From positions 301,973 to 365,972 of the forward strand of contig NZ_LMCY01000026.1 in assembly GCF_001425685.1 (NCBI RefSeq): a DNA stretch of 64,000 bases, written 5' to 3'. Source of the stretch: Massilia sp. Root335 (GTDB lineage Bacteria; Pseudomonadota; Gammaproteobacteria; Burkholderiales; Burkholderiaceae_D). The position numbers and the translations under genes were made by a program. This document shows positions 28,593-37,010 of the stretch, in pieces. Under the pieces are notes generated by a model. That model saw nothing but the letters and a program-made list of their open reading frames with translations. It was not told where the DNA came from and did not search any database. How positions within the stretch are numbered: position 1 is the stretch's first letter; each line of letters opens with the position of its first letter.

Positions 28593-29636
28593 ATGTCCGA
28601 CAAACTCCTGTACGCCCTCGCCCGCCCCCTGCTGTTCTCCCTCGATCCCGAAACGGCCCACAACGTCACCCTGCCCGCCCTGCGCCGCGCGGCGGCCCTG
28701 GGGCTGACGGGCATCGTCAGGAAGCCGAAGCCGGATCCGCGCACGGTGATGGGCATCACGTTCCCGAACCCGGTCGGCCTGGCCGCCGGCCTGGACAAGG
28801 ACGGCGCGTACATCGACGGCCTGGCCGCCCTCGGCTTCGGCTCCATCGAGATCGGCACCGTGACGCCGCGCGCCCAGCCGGGCAACCCGCGGCCGCGCAT
28901 GTTCCGCCTGCCGGCCGCGCGCGGCATCATCAACCGCATGGGCTTCAACAACGGCGGCGTCGACGCCTTCGTCGCCAACGTCCAGGCCTCGCGCTTCTAC
29001 CAGGAACGGCAAGGCGTGCTGGGCCTGAACATCGGCAAGAACGCCGACACGCCCATCGAACGCGCCGCCGACGATTACGTGGCCTGCCTGCGCAAGGTGT
29101 ATCCGTACGCCAGCTATGTCACCGTGAATATTTCGTCGCCGAATACGAAGAACCTGCGCCAGTTGCAGGGCGCGTCCGAACTGGATGCCCTGCTGTCCCA
29201 GCTCAAGGAAGAGCAGTCGCGCCTGGCCGACAAATATGGCCACTACGTGCCGCTGGCGCTCAAGATCGCGCCGGACGTCGATGGCGACCAGATCCGCAAC
29301 ATCGGCGGCGCCCTCGTCCGCCACGGCATCGACGGCGTGATCGCCACCAACACGACCTTGGCCCGCCGCGACGTGGAAGGCATGCGCCACGCGGCCGAAA
29401 CGGGCGGCCTGTCGGGCGCGCCCGTGTTCGAACAGTCGACCATCGTGATCCGTGCGCTGAAGGCCGAAGTCGGCGACGCCGTGCCGATCATCGGCGTGGG
29501 CGGCATCCTGAGCGGTGCGGACGCGAAGGCCAAGATCGCGGCCGGCGCCCGGCTCGTGCAGTTGTACAGCGGCCTCATCTACCGCGGGCCGGCCCTCGTG
29601 CGCGAGTGCGCGGACGCGCTGCGCGAGAAGCGCTGA
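28593..29636 (+). CDS. pyrD: Dihydroorotate dehydrogenase, quinone-dependent class 2 (347 aa)
   Basis: FMN enzyme of pyrimidine synthesis that oxidises dihydroorotate with quinone as acceptor at the inner membrane face. The N-terminal helical extension (residues 1-45, [20 protein letters not shown]) is the class 2 membrane-binding part. FMN and active-site blocks are [42 protein letters not shown] with the catalytic Ser, ATNTTLARR and [13 protein letters not shown]. Length fits. It is convergent with the cysB-like gene across an inverted repeat. Confidence 0.97.
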   Translation: MSDKLLYALARPLLFSLDPETAHNVTLPALRRAAALGLTGIVRKPKPDPRTVMGITFPNPVGLAAGLDKDGAYIDGLAALGFGSIEIGTVTPRAQPGNPRPRMFRLPAARGIINRMGFNNGGVDAFVANVQASRFYQERQGVLGLNIGKNADTPIERAADDYVACLRKVYPYASYVTVNISSPNTKNLRQLQGASELDALLSQLKEEQSRLADKYGHYVPLALKIAPDVDGDQIRNIGGALVRHGIDGVIATNTTLARRDVEGMRHAAETGGLSGAPVFEQSTIVIRALKAEVGDAVPIIGVGGILSGADAKAKIAAGARLVQLYSGLIYRGPALVRECADALREKR

Positions 29637-29664
29637 ACGTTCGATCTGATCGTTAACGTGTAAA

Positions 29665-29748
29665 CGTCGTCCCTGCGAAGGCAGGGACCCAAGTTCGTTC
29701 GCGCAGCCGATACGCAAAAATTGGGTCCCCGCCTGCGCGGGGATGACG
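29665..29748. repeat. Inverted repeat, CGTCRTTCCCGC family, copy 1
   Basis: Ends read CGTCGTCCCTGCGAAGGCAG and, inverted, CGTCATCCCCGCGCAGGCGG; each end is itself a GGGnnCC hairpin. It lies in the convergent gap between pyrD and the cysB-like gene and could act as a bidirectional stop. Other copies are at 36777, 40939 and 44852. Confidence 0.8.
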
Positions 29749-29770
29749 TTGATTGAGTGTGCGAGGACTT

Positions 29771-30703
29771 TTACTCCGCCGCCACCGGATGCAGCGCCTT
29801 CTCGATATCCGACTTGGTAAAACCCTGGGCGAAACGCTCGATGAAATCGTAGGCATACGCGCGCAGATAGGCGCCGCGGCGCACCGCCAGCCGCGTCACG
29901 TTCGGCGCGAACAGATGCGACGATTCGATCGCGCGCAGGCCGCGGTCGCGGCCGTGGTCGAACGCCATCGAGGCGACGATGCCGACGCCCATCCCCAGCG
30001 ACACGTATTGCTTGATGACGTCGGAATCCATCGCCGTCAGCATGATGTCGGGACTCACGCCGGCGGCGGCGAACGCAGCATCGATGTGGCTGCGGCCGGT
30101 AAAACCCACGTCGTACGTGATCAACGGATGTTCGGCGAGGTCGGACAGCTTGATCGGCGACTGCGACAGCAGCGCATGGCCGTCCGGCACGACGACGAGG
30201 TGGCTCCAGCGATAGCACGGGAATGACACGAGGCCGGGGAACGCGGACAGGCCCTCGGTCGCGATGCCGATGTCGGCGCGGCCCGACAGCACCCATTCGG
30301 CGATGTGTTCCGGCGCACTCTGCTGCAGGGCGATGCGCACGCCCGGGAACGCCGTACGGAACGCCTGCACGACCTGCGGCAGCGCGTAGCGCGCCTGCGT
30401 GTGGGTGACGGCGACCGTGAGCGTGCCGCTGTCCTGCGCGGCGTATTCGCTGCTGGCCTGCTGCAGGTTCTCGGCCTCGACGAGCAGGCGCTCGACGATC
30501 CTGAGGATGCCCTTGCCCGGGTCCGTGAGACCGGTCAGGCGCTTGCCGTTGCGCTCGAAGATGACGACGCCCAGCTCGTCCTCCAGTTCGCGGATCTGGC
30601 GCGACACGCCCGGCTGCGACGTGAACAGGGCATTGGCCACGTCGGTCAGGTTGAAATTGCGGCGCGCGGCTTCGCGCACCGAGCGCAACTGCTGGAAATT
30701 CAT
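29771..30703 (-). CDS. cysB: CysB-family LysR-type regulator (310 aa)
   Basis: Transcription factor for sulfur assimilation. It has an N-terminal winged helix (residues 1-60: [39 protein letters not shown]) and a C-terminal inducer domain. The opening and [13 protein letters not shown] are characteristic of CysB/Cbl rather than general LysR proteins; these sense N-acetylserine or adenylylsulfate. It is the last gene of cysT-cysW-cysA-cysB and its start overlaps the cysA stop by 4 nt, so the regulator is made with the transporter. CysB and Cbl cannot be separated with certainty here. GGAG lies before ATG. Confidence 0.9.
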   Translation of the reverse strand: MNFQQLRSVREAARRNFNLTDVANALFTSQPGVSRQIRELEDELGVVIFERNGKRLTGLTDPGKGILRIVERLLVEAENLQQASSEYAAQDSGTLTVAVTHTQARYALPQVVQAFRTAFPGVRIALQQSAPEHIAEWVLSGRADIGIATEGLSAFPGLVSFPCYRWSHLVVVPDGHALLSQSPIKLSDLAEHPLITYDVGFTGRSHIDAAFAAAGVSPDIMLTAMDSDVIKQYVSLGMGVGIVASMAFDHGRDRGLRAIESSHLFAPNVTRLAVRRGAYLRAYAYDFIERFAQGFTKSDIEKALHPVAAE

Positions 30704-31773
30704 ATGCCGTCTCCCTGGTCGACGAATACGTGCATGCGCCTGGGTTTGACGAGCAGCGTCTCGCCGTCGCGCAGGCCGAGTTCGCGGTAGCGCTCGTTGG
30801 GAATCACCGCCTCGATGATCTGGGCATTGTCGGCGCGCTCCAGGTCGAGCTGGGCCAGCGGGCCGATCGCGTGCGCGCGGCGCAGTTTCACCGCGACGCC
30901 CTCGCCGCCGGGCACGTAACGCTCGACGTCGAGGTCGTGCGGACGGACGTAGGCGATGCCTTCACCGTTCTGCACGTTGGCGTACTGGGGCGCGTGGAAC
31001 GTGGCGTCGCCGCTGGCCAGCACGCCTTCGTGCACGCGGCCGTGGAACAGGTTGACGTTGCCCAGGAAGCCGTAGACGAATGGCGACGCGGGGTGGTTGT
31101 AGACGTCGGCCGGCGTGCCCAGCTGCTCGACGTGGCCCTTGTTCATCAGCACGACCTGGTCCGCCACTTCGAGCGCTTCTTCCTGGTCGTGGGTGACGAA
31201 GATCGACGTCACGTGCAATTCGTCGTGCAGCTGGCGCAGCCAGCGCCGCAACTCCTTGCGCACCTTGGCGTCGAGCGCGCCGAACGGTTCGTCCAGCAGC
31301 AGCACGCGCGGCTCCACGGCGAGCGCGCGCGCGAGGGCGATGCGCTGGCGCTGGCCGCCCGAGAGCTGCGGCGGGTAGCGGTCGGCGATCCAGTCCAGCT
31401 GCACGAGCTCCAGCAGCTTTTTCACTTTTTCGCGGATCTGCGCTTCGGACGGGCGCTCCTTGCGCGGTTTTACGCGCAGGCCGAACGCGACGTTCTCGAA
31501 CACCGTCATGTGCTTGAACAGCGCGTAATGCTGGAACACGAAGCCGACCTGGCGCTCGCGCACGTGGCGTGCCGACGCATCGTCGCCGTCGAGCAGCACG
31601 CGGCCCGCGTCCGGGAATTCGAGGCCGGCGATGATGCGCAGCAGCGTGGTCTTGCCGCAACCGGACGGGCCGAGCAGCGCCGTCAGCTCGCCGTCGGCGA
31701 ACTTCAGCGAGACGTCGTCCAGGGCCGTGAACTGGCCGAACTGCTTGCGGATATGTTGGACTTCGATCGTCAT
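30700..31773 (-). CDS. cysA: Sulfate/thiosulfate ABC transporter ATPase (357 aa)
   Basis: ATP-binding subunit of the sulfate importer. Walker [16 protein letters not shown]-loop [20 protein letters not shown], signature [15 protein letters not shown], Walker [13 protein letters not shown] and the H-loop [13 protein letters not shown] are all intact. The C-terminal ~120 residues form the regulatory TOBE-like domain typical of CysA. The frame is open 20 codons upstream, but [13 protein letters not shown] at 31773 is chosen by homology. It follows cysW by 2 nt and overlaps cysB by 4 nt. Confidence 0.96.
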   Translation of the reverse strand: MTIEVQHIRKQFGQFTALDDVSLKFADGELTALLGPSGCGKTTLLRIIAGLEFPDAGRVLLDGDDASARHVRERQVGFVFQHYALFKHMTVFENVAFGLRVKPRKERPSEAQIREKVKKLLELVQLDWIADRYPPQLSGGQRQRIALARALAVEPRVLLLDEPFGALDAKVRKELRRWLRQLHDELHVTSIFVTHDQEEALEVADQVVLMNKGHVEQLGTPADVYNHPASPFVYGFLGNVNLFHGRVHEGVLASGDATFHAPQYANVQNGEGIAYVRPHDLDVERYVPGGEGVAVKLRRAHAIGPLAQLDLERADNAQIIEAVIPNERYRELGLRDGETLLVKPRRMHVFVDQGDGI

Positions 31774-31775
31774 GT

Positions 31776-32690
31776 TCAATGCTCCGTGGTGTGACCCTGC
31801 ACGCTGGCCTTGTGGGCCCGGTGCATGCGCCATTCGATAAAGGTTTTCACGGCCAGGGTCACGAGGGCCAGCAGCGCCAGCAGCGACGCGATCGCGAACG
31901 CGGCCGTGAAGTTGTATTCGTTGTAGAGGATCTCGACCTGCAGCGGCATCGTGTTCGTTTCGCCGCGGATGTGGCCGGAGACGACGGACACGGCGCCGAA
32001 CTCGCCCATCGCGCGGGCGTTACACAGGATCACGCCGTACAGCAGGCCCCATTTGATGTTCGGGAGCGTGACCTTGAAGAAGGTCTTCCAGCCGGACGCG
32101 CCCAGCACGAGGGCCGCCTCTTCCTCCTCGCTGCCCTGCGCCTGCATCAGCGGGATCAGTTCGCGCGCGACGAACGGGAACGTGACGAAGACGGTCGCCA
32201 GCACGATGCCGGGCACGGCGAACAGGATCTTGATGTCGTGGTCCATCAGCCAGGGGCCGAACCAGCCCTGCGAACCGAACAGCAGCACGTAGATCAGGCC
32301 CGCGATCACGGGCGAGACGGAGAACGGCAGGTCGATCAGCGACAGCAGGATGCTCTTGCCGGGAAAGTCGAACTTGGCGATGGTCCAGGCCGCGGCCACG
32401 CCGAACACGAGGTTCAGCGGCACCGCGATGCCGGCCGCGATGAACGTCAGTTTGATGGCGGACAGCGCGTCCGGATCGAGGACGGCTTCCTTGTACGTGT
32501 CCCAGCCTTTCCTGAGCGCTTCCGTGAACACGGCGACGAGCGGCACGAACAGGAACAGCGTGAGGAAGGCCAGCGCCACGAAGATCAGCGCGTAGCGCAC
32601 CCAGGACGGCTCCAGCGCATTGGTCGCCTTGCGCGGCGCCGGTGCGGCGGCGGCCTTGTCTTTCAGTTGATTGTCGAGGACGGCACTCAT
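31776..32690 (-). CDS. cysW: Sulfate ABC transporter permease CysW (304 aa)
   Basis: One of two membrane subunits of the sulfate/thiosulfate importer. Six membrane helices are visible, with the EAA loop that contacts the ATPase at [20 protein letters not shown]. The sequence [20 protein letters not shown] is a CysW signature. The start at 32690 is chosen over a Met 5 codons upstream because the latter lies within cysT; GGGGAAG stands upstream. The Ala/Lys-rich cytoplasmic N-terminus ([15 protein letters not shown]) is longer than in E. coli. The start is 1 nt after the cysT stop. Confidence 0.95.
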   Translation of the reverse strand: MSAVLDNQLKDKAAAAPAPRKATNALEPSWVRYALIFVALAFLTLFLFVPLVAVFTEALRKGWDTYKEAVLDPDALSAIKLTFIAAGIAVPLNLVFGVAAAWTIAKFDFPGKSILLSLIDLPFSVSPVIAGLIYVLLFGSQGWFGPWLMDHDIKILFAVPGIVLATVFVTFPFVARELIPLMQAQGSEEEEAALVLGASGWKTFFKVTLPNIKWGLLYGVILCNARAMGEFGAVSVVSGHIRGETNTMPLQVEILYNEYNFTAAFAIASLLALLALVTLAVKTFIEWRMHRAHKASVQGHTTEH

Positions 32691-32691
32691 G

Positions 32692-33534
32692 TCACTTCCC
32701 CGCACGCTTGCGCGCCCAGGCCTGCAGCAGGTTGATCGTCAGCAGCAGCAGGAACGAGACGAGCAGCATCACGACGGCGATGGCCGTGGCGCCCGTGTAG
32801 TCGTACTGCTCCAGCTTGGTGATGATGAACAGCGGCGTGATCTCGGACACCATCGGCATATTCCCCGCGATGAAGATCACGGAGCCGTATTCGCCGGTGG
32901 CGCGCGCGAACGCGAGGGCGAAGCCCGTCAGCAGCGCGGGCACGATGCTCGGCAGGATGACGCGGACAAACGTCTGCCACGGGCCGGCGCCCAGGCTGGC
33001 GGCGGCCTCTTCCAGCTCGCGTTCGGCGTCTTCCAGCACCGGCTGCACCGTGCGCACGACGAACGGCAGGCCGATGAAGGTCAGCGCGATGACGACGCCC
33101 AGCGGCGTGAACGCGACCTTGATGCCGGCCTTTTCCAGGTATTGCCCGATCCAGCCGTTGGACGAATACAGCGCCGTCAGCGTGATGCCGGCGACCGCCG
33201 TCGGCAGCGCGAACGGCAGGTCGACCAGGGCGTCGACGAAGCGCTTGCCGGGGAACTGGTAGCGCACGAGCACCCACGCGACGATGCCGCCGAACACGAC
33301 GTTGATCGCGGCGCCGATCAGCGCGGCGCCGAAGCTCAGCCGGTACGACGCCATCACGCGGTCGGACGTGACGGCGCCGACGAATGCATCCCAGCTCATC
33401 GTGAACGTCTTGAGGAAGATCGCCGACAGCGGGATCAGCACCAGCAGCGCCAGATAGAAAATCGTGAACCCGAGCGACAGTCCGAAACCGGGAATCACCC
33501 GGTTGGCGCTGTTACGGGATAGTAAATTGGTCAT
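32692..33534 (-). CDS. cysT: Sulfate ABC transporter permease CysT (CysU) (280 aa)
   Basis: First gene of the operon and partner permease of CysW. Membrane helices begin at about residue 16 ([20 protein letters not shown]). The EAA-type loop reads [40 protein letters not shown] and [20 protein letters not shown] are CysT blocks. The periplasmic sulfate-binding protein normally upstream (sbp/cysP) is absent; the next gene upstream is the TSUP exporter. A 27-bp element shared with that exporter lies 61 nt before the start. Confidence 0.95.
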   Translation of the reverse strand: MTNLLSRNSANRVIPGFGLSLGFTIFYLALLVLIPLSAIFLKTFTMSWDAFVGAVTSDRVMASYRLSFGAALIGAAINVVFGGIVAWVLVRYQFPGKRFVDALVDLPFALPTAVAGITLTALYSSNGWIGQYLEKAGIKVAFTPLGVVIALTFIGLPFVVRTVQPVLEDAERELEEAAASLGAGPWQTFVRVILPSIVPALLTGFALAFARATGEYGSVIFIAGNMPMVSEITPLFIITKLEQYDYTGATAIAVVMLLVSFLLLLTINLLQAWARKRAGK

Positions 33535-33594
33535 CGCACGCCTTATTACAATTTCTTCTAACGGAACGAGATCATCGCACTGGAATCGAATATT

Positions 33595-33621
33595 ACAAAC
33601 GAAACATTCCTCATTTGCATA
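33595..33621 (-). promoter_or_regulatory. Shared 27-bp element upstream of cysT
   Basis: Begins ACAAACGAAACATTCC and ends CATTTGCATA on the plus strand. It matches the element at 34501-34527 at 23 of 27 positions in the same orientation. The location, 61-87 nt upstream of cysT, suits an activator site; a CysB-family site is inferred from context. Confidence 0.6.
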
Positions 33622-33653
33622 GACGATTCCCGTATTAGCGATCCCAGAAGCAG

Positions 33654-33677
33654 GAAAGGCGCCTTGCGGCGCCTTTC
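33654..33677 (-). terminator. Hairpin after the TSUP gene
   Basis: GAAAGGCGCC (33654-33663) and GGCGCCTTTC (33668-33677) form a perfect 10-bp stem with a 4-nt loop, 3 nt after the TSUP stop. On the minus strand the stem ends CTTTC then CTGCTTCT, so the T-tract is imperfect. Confidence 0.65.
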
Positions 33678-33679
33678 GT

Positions 33680-34453
33680 TCAGTGGAGCAGCTTGACCGC
33701 CACTCCCGCCAGCGTCATCGCCAGCACGCCCCGTAATACCTTTTCCGGTACGGCCCGGGCCGCCCAGGAACCGAGTGTGATCCCTGGCAACGAGCCGATC
33801 AGCAGGGTCAGCAGCAGGGCCCAGTTGATCGACCCCAGCCACCAATGGCCGACCGCGGCGATGGCGGTCAGCGGCACGGCATAGGCGATGTCGGTACCGG
33901 CGACCTCGGCCGGTGTCAGGCGCGGATACAGCATGACGAGCAACGTGGCCCCGATGGCGCCCGCGCCGATCGACGAGATCGTCACCAGCGTGCCCAGCAG
34001 CGCCCCGGACGCGACCGTGGCCGCGACCAGGCCGCGCCCCTGCAGCTGGCGCGACGGGCTCGCGTTGACCCAGGCAAGCATCTTGCCGCGGAACAGGATG
34101 GCGACGACGGTCAGCAGCACGGACACGGCGATCGAATAGCGGATGATCTTGCCGATCGCGGCATTGAGCGGGCCGAAGTACTGCAGCGCCAGGGTGGCGA
34201 CGAGTGCCGCGGGCAGCGCGCCCAGGCACAGGCGGCCGACGATATCCCAGTGGACGGTGCCGCGCGAACGGTGGGTGACGGTGCCGGCGCTCTTGGTGAT
34301 CGAGGCGAAGGCGAGGTCGGTGCCGACGGCGACGGACGGCGCGACGCCGAACATCAGCGTCAGCAGCGGCGTCATCAGCGAACCGCCGCCGACGCCGGTC
34401 ATGCCGACCAGGACGCCAACGGCGAATCCCGACAAAATGTATGTAATGGACAT
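33680..34453 (-). CDS. TSUP family sulfite/sulfonate exporter-like protein (257 aa)
   Basis: Membrane protein of the TauE/SafE (TSUP) family, about eight helices, proposed to move sulfite, sulfonates or other organosulfur anions. Two related halves are visible: FAVGVLVGMTGVGGGSLMTP with the family GxGGG motif near the start, and SGALLGTLVTISSIGAGAIG in the middle. A substrate linked to sulfur is supported by position next to the cys operon and by the 27-bp element shared with cysT. A weak GGGGG precedes ATG. It ends at a hairpin. Confidence 0.87.
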   Translation of the reverse strand: MSITYILSGFAVGVLVGMTGVGGGSLMTPLLTLMFGVAPSVAVGTDLAFASITKSAGTVTHRSRGTVHWDIVGRLCLGALPAALVATLALQYFGPLNAAIGKIIRYSIAVSVLLTVVAILFRGKMLAWVNASPSRQLQGRGLVAATVASGALLGTLVTISSIGAGAIGATLLVMLYPRLTPAEVAGTDIAYAVPLTAIAAVGHWWLGSINWALLLTLLIGSLPGITLGSWAARAVPEKVLRGVLAMTLAGVAVKLLH

Positions 34454-34500
34454 GCTTTACCCCCAGGTTGGCTCCAAGGGTAATGGTCCTCAACCGTAAA

Positions 34501-34527
34501 ACAAACGACACGTTCCTTATTTGCTTA
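34501..34527 (-). promoter_or_regulatory. Shared 27-bp element upstream of the TSUP gene
   Basis: Begins ACAAACGACACGTTCC and ends TATTTGCTTA on the plus strand, 48-74 nt before the TSUP start. It is the twin of 33595-33621, differing at only four positions. Probably a binding site for the local CysB-family regulator. Confidence 0.6.
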
Positions 34528-34550
34528 TGCGGGCCGTGCGTGATCCCGGC

Positions 34551-34666
34551 GTTACGCGTGGGCTCGGGGAGCCCACCCTACGTGGCCGTGACTTACGATC
34601 GAATGCGGCGGCGAATTCGGTCCCCAGGTTTCATCCGGGCCGTAGGGTGGGCGGCCTCCGCCCACG
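34551..34666. repeat. Dispersed inverted repeat (GTAGGGTGGGC family), spread copy
   Basis: A left palindromic half (GTGGGCTCGGGGAGCCCAC, about 34558-34576, followed by CCTACG) and a right inverted half (CGTAGGGTGGGC...GCCCACG, 34641-34666) enclose about 58 nt. It lies between the TSUP gene and the peroxiredoxin gene. Preceded by GTTACGC as at 14941. Confidence 0.75.
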
Positions 34667-34686
34667 ATGCATGCCGTGTACGCCGA

Positions 34687-35325
34687 TTATTTGTTCGGCT
34701 GCGGCGTCAGACGCAGATACGGCTTCGGCGCGCTGAAACCTTTCGGATATTTCTGCTTGAGCTGCTCCGGATCCTGAATGGTCATCGGGATGATCACGTC
34801 GTCGCCATCCTTCCAGTTGCCCGGCGTCGCCACGGTGTAGCCGTCGGTCAGTTGCAGGGCGTCGATCACGCGCAGCACCTCGTCGAAGTTGCGGCCGGTG
34901 CTCATCGGGTAGGTGATGGTCAGGCGGATCTTCTTGGCCGGATCGATCACGAACAGCGAGCGCACGGTCGCCGTGGCCGACTGGTTCGGGTGGATCATGT
35001 CGTACAGTTGCGAGACCGATTTATCGGCGTCGGCGATGATCGGGAAGCCGACGACGGTCTGCTGGGTTTCCTCGATATCCTTGATCCATGCCTTGTGCTG
35101 GTCGGCCGGGTCGACGGACAGCGCGATCGCCTTGACGTTGCGCTTGTCGAATTCCGGCTTGAGTTTCGCGGTCAGGCCCAGTTCGGTCGTGCACACCGGC
35201 GTGAAGTCGGCCGGGTGCGAGAACAGCACGACCCACGAATCGCCCGCCCACTCGTGGAAACGGAGTCGGCCGATGGTGGAATCCTGTTCGAAATCCGGAG
35301 CCGTGTCGCCCAGGCGTAAAGTCAT
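34687..35325 (-). CDS. 1-Cys peroxiredoxin, Prx6 type (212 aa)
   Basis: Thiol peroxidase that reduces H2O2 and organic peroxides. The catalytic motif HPADFTPVCTTELG places the peroxidatic Cys at residue 45 with Thr42 and, later, an Arg in ATVRSLFVIDP. No resolving Cys is seen in the C-terminal part, which is extended (VATPGNWKDGDDVIIP), as in the Prx6 subgroup. The frame is open far upstream, but ATG at 35325 has AAGGAG 6 nt before it and gives the usual N-terminus LRLGDTAPDFEQDS. It follows dgkA by 56 nt on the same strand. Confidence 0.95.
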   Translation of the reverse strand: MTLRLGDTAPDFEQDSTIGRLRFHEWAGDSWVVLFSHPADFTPVCTTELGLTAKLKPEFDKRNVKAIALSVDPADQHKAWIKDIEETQQTVVGFPIIADADKSVSQLYDMIHPNQSATATVRSLFVIDPAKKIRLTITYPMSTGRNFDEVLRVIDALQLTDGYTVATPGNWKDGDDVIIPMTIQDPEQLKQKYPKGFSAPKPYLRLTPQPNK

Positions 35326-35381
35326 AATGATCTCCTTTGGTTGAGAGTTGGCCCGCCGCGCCGGCGCGGCGTGCCGATACG

Positions 35382-35768
35382 TCAAAAAAAGCGGTTGTAC
35401 AGCACGACGGCCCAGGTGGCGGCCGCCATCGTGATCGCCAGCGCCACCGCCGCGCTGCCCAGGTCCTTGGCGGCCTTGGACAGCGGATGGCGCTCCAGCG
35501 ATACGCGGTCGACGACGGCCTCGATGGCCGCATTGATCAATTCCACGAGCAGCACGAGGCCCAGCACGCCGATCAGCGCCAGCTTCTCGAACGCGGAAAT
35601 CTTCAGCAGCAGCGCGACGACGGCGGCCGGCACGGCCACCATCACCTCCTGGCGGAACGCGTGTTCGTGCTCCCACGCCGCGCGGAATCCCGCCATCGAA
35701 TAGCGGAAGGCACCCACGATGCGGCCCAGGCCGCCCTTACTCTTGAACTCGCTGCTCGGTTGATCCAT
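35382..35768 (-). CDS. dgkA: Diacylglycerol kinase (128 aa)
   Basis: Small trimeric inner-membrane kinase that phosphorylates diacylglycerol (or undecaprenol) and recycles lipids. Three membrane helices are visible. Catalytic and metal-binding residues lie in AFRYSMAGFRAAWEHEHAFR and in the signature VELINAAIEAVVDRVSLE. Length is close to the E. coli enzyme (122 aa). The start MDQPSSEFKSKGG is the only good Met before the first amphipathic helix. It is divergent from iclR, with 140 nt between, and co-directional with the peroxiredoxin. Confidence 0.95.
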   Translation of the reverse strand: MDQPSSEFKSKGGLGRIVGAFRYSMAGFRAAWEHEHAFRQEVMVAVPAAVVALLLKISAFEKLALIGVLGLVLLVELINAAIEAVVDRVSLERHPLSKAAKDLGSAAVALAITMAAATWAVVLYNRFF

Positions 35769-35908
35769 GTATCTTCGACAATCTGTACAGAAACGCCATT
35801 ATGCGCATACAGCTCCGCCCCCGCGCAACACCAAACTGACAGGATTACCAATTCTTTTCACATTATGGTATAAAGTAGAGAAATATACCGCACTGCACCA
35901 ACCACATC

Positions 35909-36694
35909 ATGAAAATGGAAACCCCAGAACCGGCCAAGACTTCCATCCAGGTGATCGAGCGCATGGTGGCGCTGCTCGACGTACTTGCCAGTTTTCCCGA
36001 TCCCGTCAGCCTGAAAGAGTTGTCGAAGATCTCGGGCCTGCACCCGTCCACGGCGCACCGCATCCTGAACGACATGGTCGTGACGCGCTTCGTCGACCGC
36101 GTGGAACCGGGCACCTACCGCCTCGGCATGCGCCTGCTCGAACTGGGCAACGTGGTCAAGAGCCGGCTGTCCGTGCGCGAAGCCGCCGTCGACCTGATGC
36201 GCGCGCTGCACAACAAGACCAAGCAGACCGTCAACCTGTCGGTCCGCCAGGGCGACGAGATCGTCTACATCGACCGCGCCTTCTCCGAGCGCTCCGGGAT
36301 GCAGGTCGTTCGCGCGATCGGCGGCCGCGGCCCCCTGCACCTGACGTCGACCGGCAAGCTGTTCCTGTCGATCGACGAACCGAAGGCGATCCGCGCCTAC
36401 GCCACGCGCACGGGCCTCGCGGGCCACAACAAGAATTCGATCACGGACCTCACGCGCCTGGAGCGCGAACTGTCGCTCGTGCGCGCACGCGGTTACGCGC
36501 GCGACAACGAGGAACTGGAACTGGGCGTGCGCTGCATGGCGGCCGGCATCCACGACGACAGCGGCAAGCTGGTGGCGGGGTTGTCGATCTCGGCGCCGGC
36601 GGACCGGTTGCAGGACGATTGGCTGGAAGACCTGGTGACCACGGCGGCGCAGATTTCCGCGACGCTGGGCCACCGGGTGGGCGGCGCCAGCTGA
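35909..36694 (+). CDS. IclR-family transcriptional regulator (261 aa)
   Basis: DNA-binding regulator with an N-terminal winged helix (about residues 14-75, SIQVIERMVALLDVLASFPD and LHPSTAHRILNDMVVTRFVD) and a C-terminal effector domain (EIVYIDRAFSERSGMQVVRAIGG; RGYARDNEELELGVRCMAAGI). No neighbouring catabolic genes show its target or effector. The extreme C-terminus GHRVGGAS is encoded by the first unit of a 26-bp tandem repeat that continues beyond the stop codon. An AT-rich stretch with TATAAA lies about 45 nt upstream. Divergent from dgkA. Confidence 0.92.
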   Translation: MKMETPEPAKTSIQVIERMVALLDVLASFPDPVSLKELSKISGLHPSTAHRILNDMVVTRFVDRVEPGTYRLGMRLLELGNVVKSRLSVREAAVDLMRALHNKTKQTVNLSVRQGDEIVYIDRAFSERSGMQVVRAIGGRGPLHLTSTGKLFLSIDEPKAIRAYATRTGLAGHNKNSITDLTRLERELSLVRARGYARDNEELELGVRCMAAGIHDDSGKLVAGLSISAPADRLQDDWLEDLVTTAAQISATLGHRVGGAS

Positions 36695-36775
36695 TAGACC
36701 GGGTGGGCGGCGCCAGCTGAAAGACCGGGTGGGCGGCGCAAGCTGAAAGACCGGGTGGGCGGCGCAAGCTGAAAG
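36672..36775 (+). repeat. Four tandem 26-bp units starting inside the iclR 3' end
   Basis: Units at 36672, 36698, 36724 and 36750, each starting ACCGGGTGGGCGGCGC and ending AGCTGAAAG (first unit GATAG). Unit 1 encodes the last codons and stop of the regulator; the later units repeat that coding end plus stop codon. Units 3 and 4 are identical, and differ from unit 2 by one base. Confidence 0.95.
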
Positions 36776-36776
36776 C

Positions 36777-36857
36777 CGTCGTTCCCGCGCAGGCGGGAAC
36801 CTAAGTTACGCTGGCGTATCGCGACGTACTTGGGTTCCCGCCTCCGCGGGAACGACG
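36777..36857. repeat. Inverted repeat, CGTCRTTCCCGC family, copy 2
   Basis: Left end CGTCGTTCCCGCGCAGGCGG, right end its near reverse complement ending GGGAACGACG. It lies in the convergent gap between iclR and the pbpG-like gene, between two unrelated tandem arrays. Confidence 0.85.
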
Positions 36858-36870
36858 TATCGAACATTGC

Positions 36871-37010
36871 CGCACGACGGGTGCCGTTACTTCACCACGG
36901 GAGCCGTTACTGCACGACGGGTGCCGTGACTGCACGACGGTCCCGCTACTACACGACAGGTGCCGCGGCTGCACCACGGTTGCCGCTAGCCGCTACTGCA
37001 CCACGGGCGC
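36871..37010 (-). repeat. About seven degenerate 20-bp tandem units copying the pbpG 3' end
   Basis: Plus-strand units of CGTTACTGCACGACGGGTGC type at about 36871, 36885, 36905, 36925, 36944, 36964 and 36991 (20 bp, one of 19, first one partial, a 6-7 nt interruption at 36984). Read on the minus strand each resembles Ala-Pro-Val-Val-Gln-stop, the C-terminus of the endopeptidase gene, whose own copy is at 36991-37010. Confidence 0.85.

Noticed and set aside
36672..37010. Tandem repeats considered as a CRISPR array
   Set aside because: Units are 20-26 bp with no unique spacers between them, and no cas genes are present.
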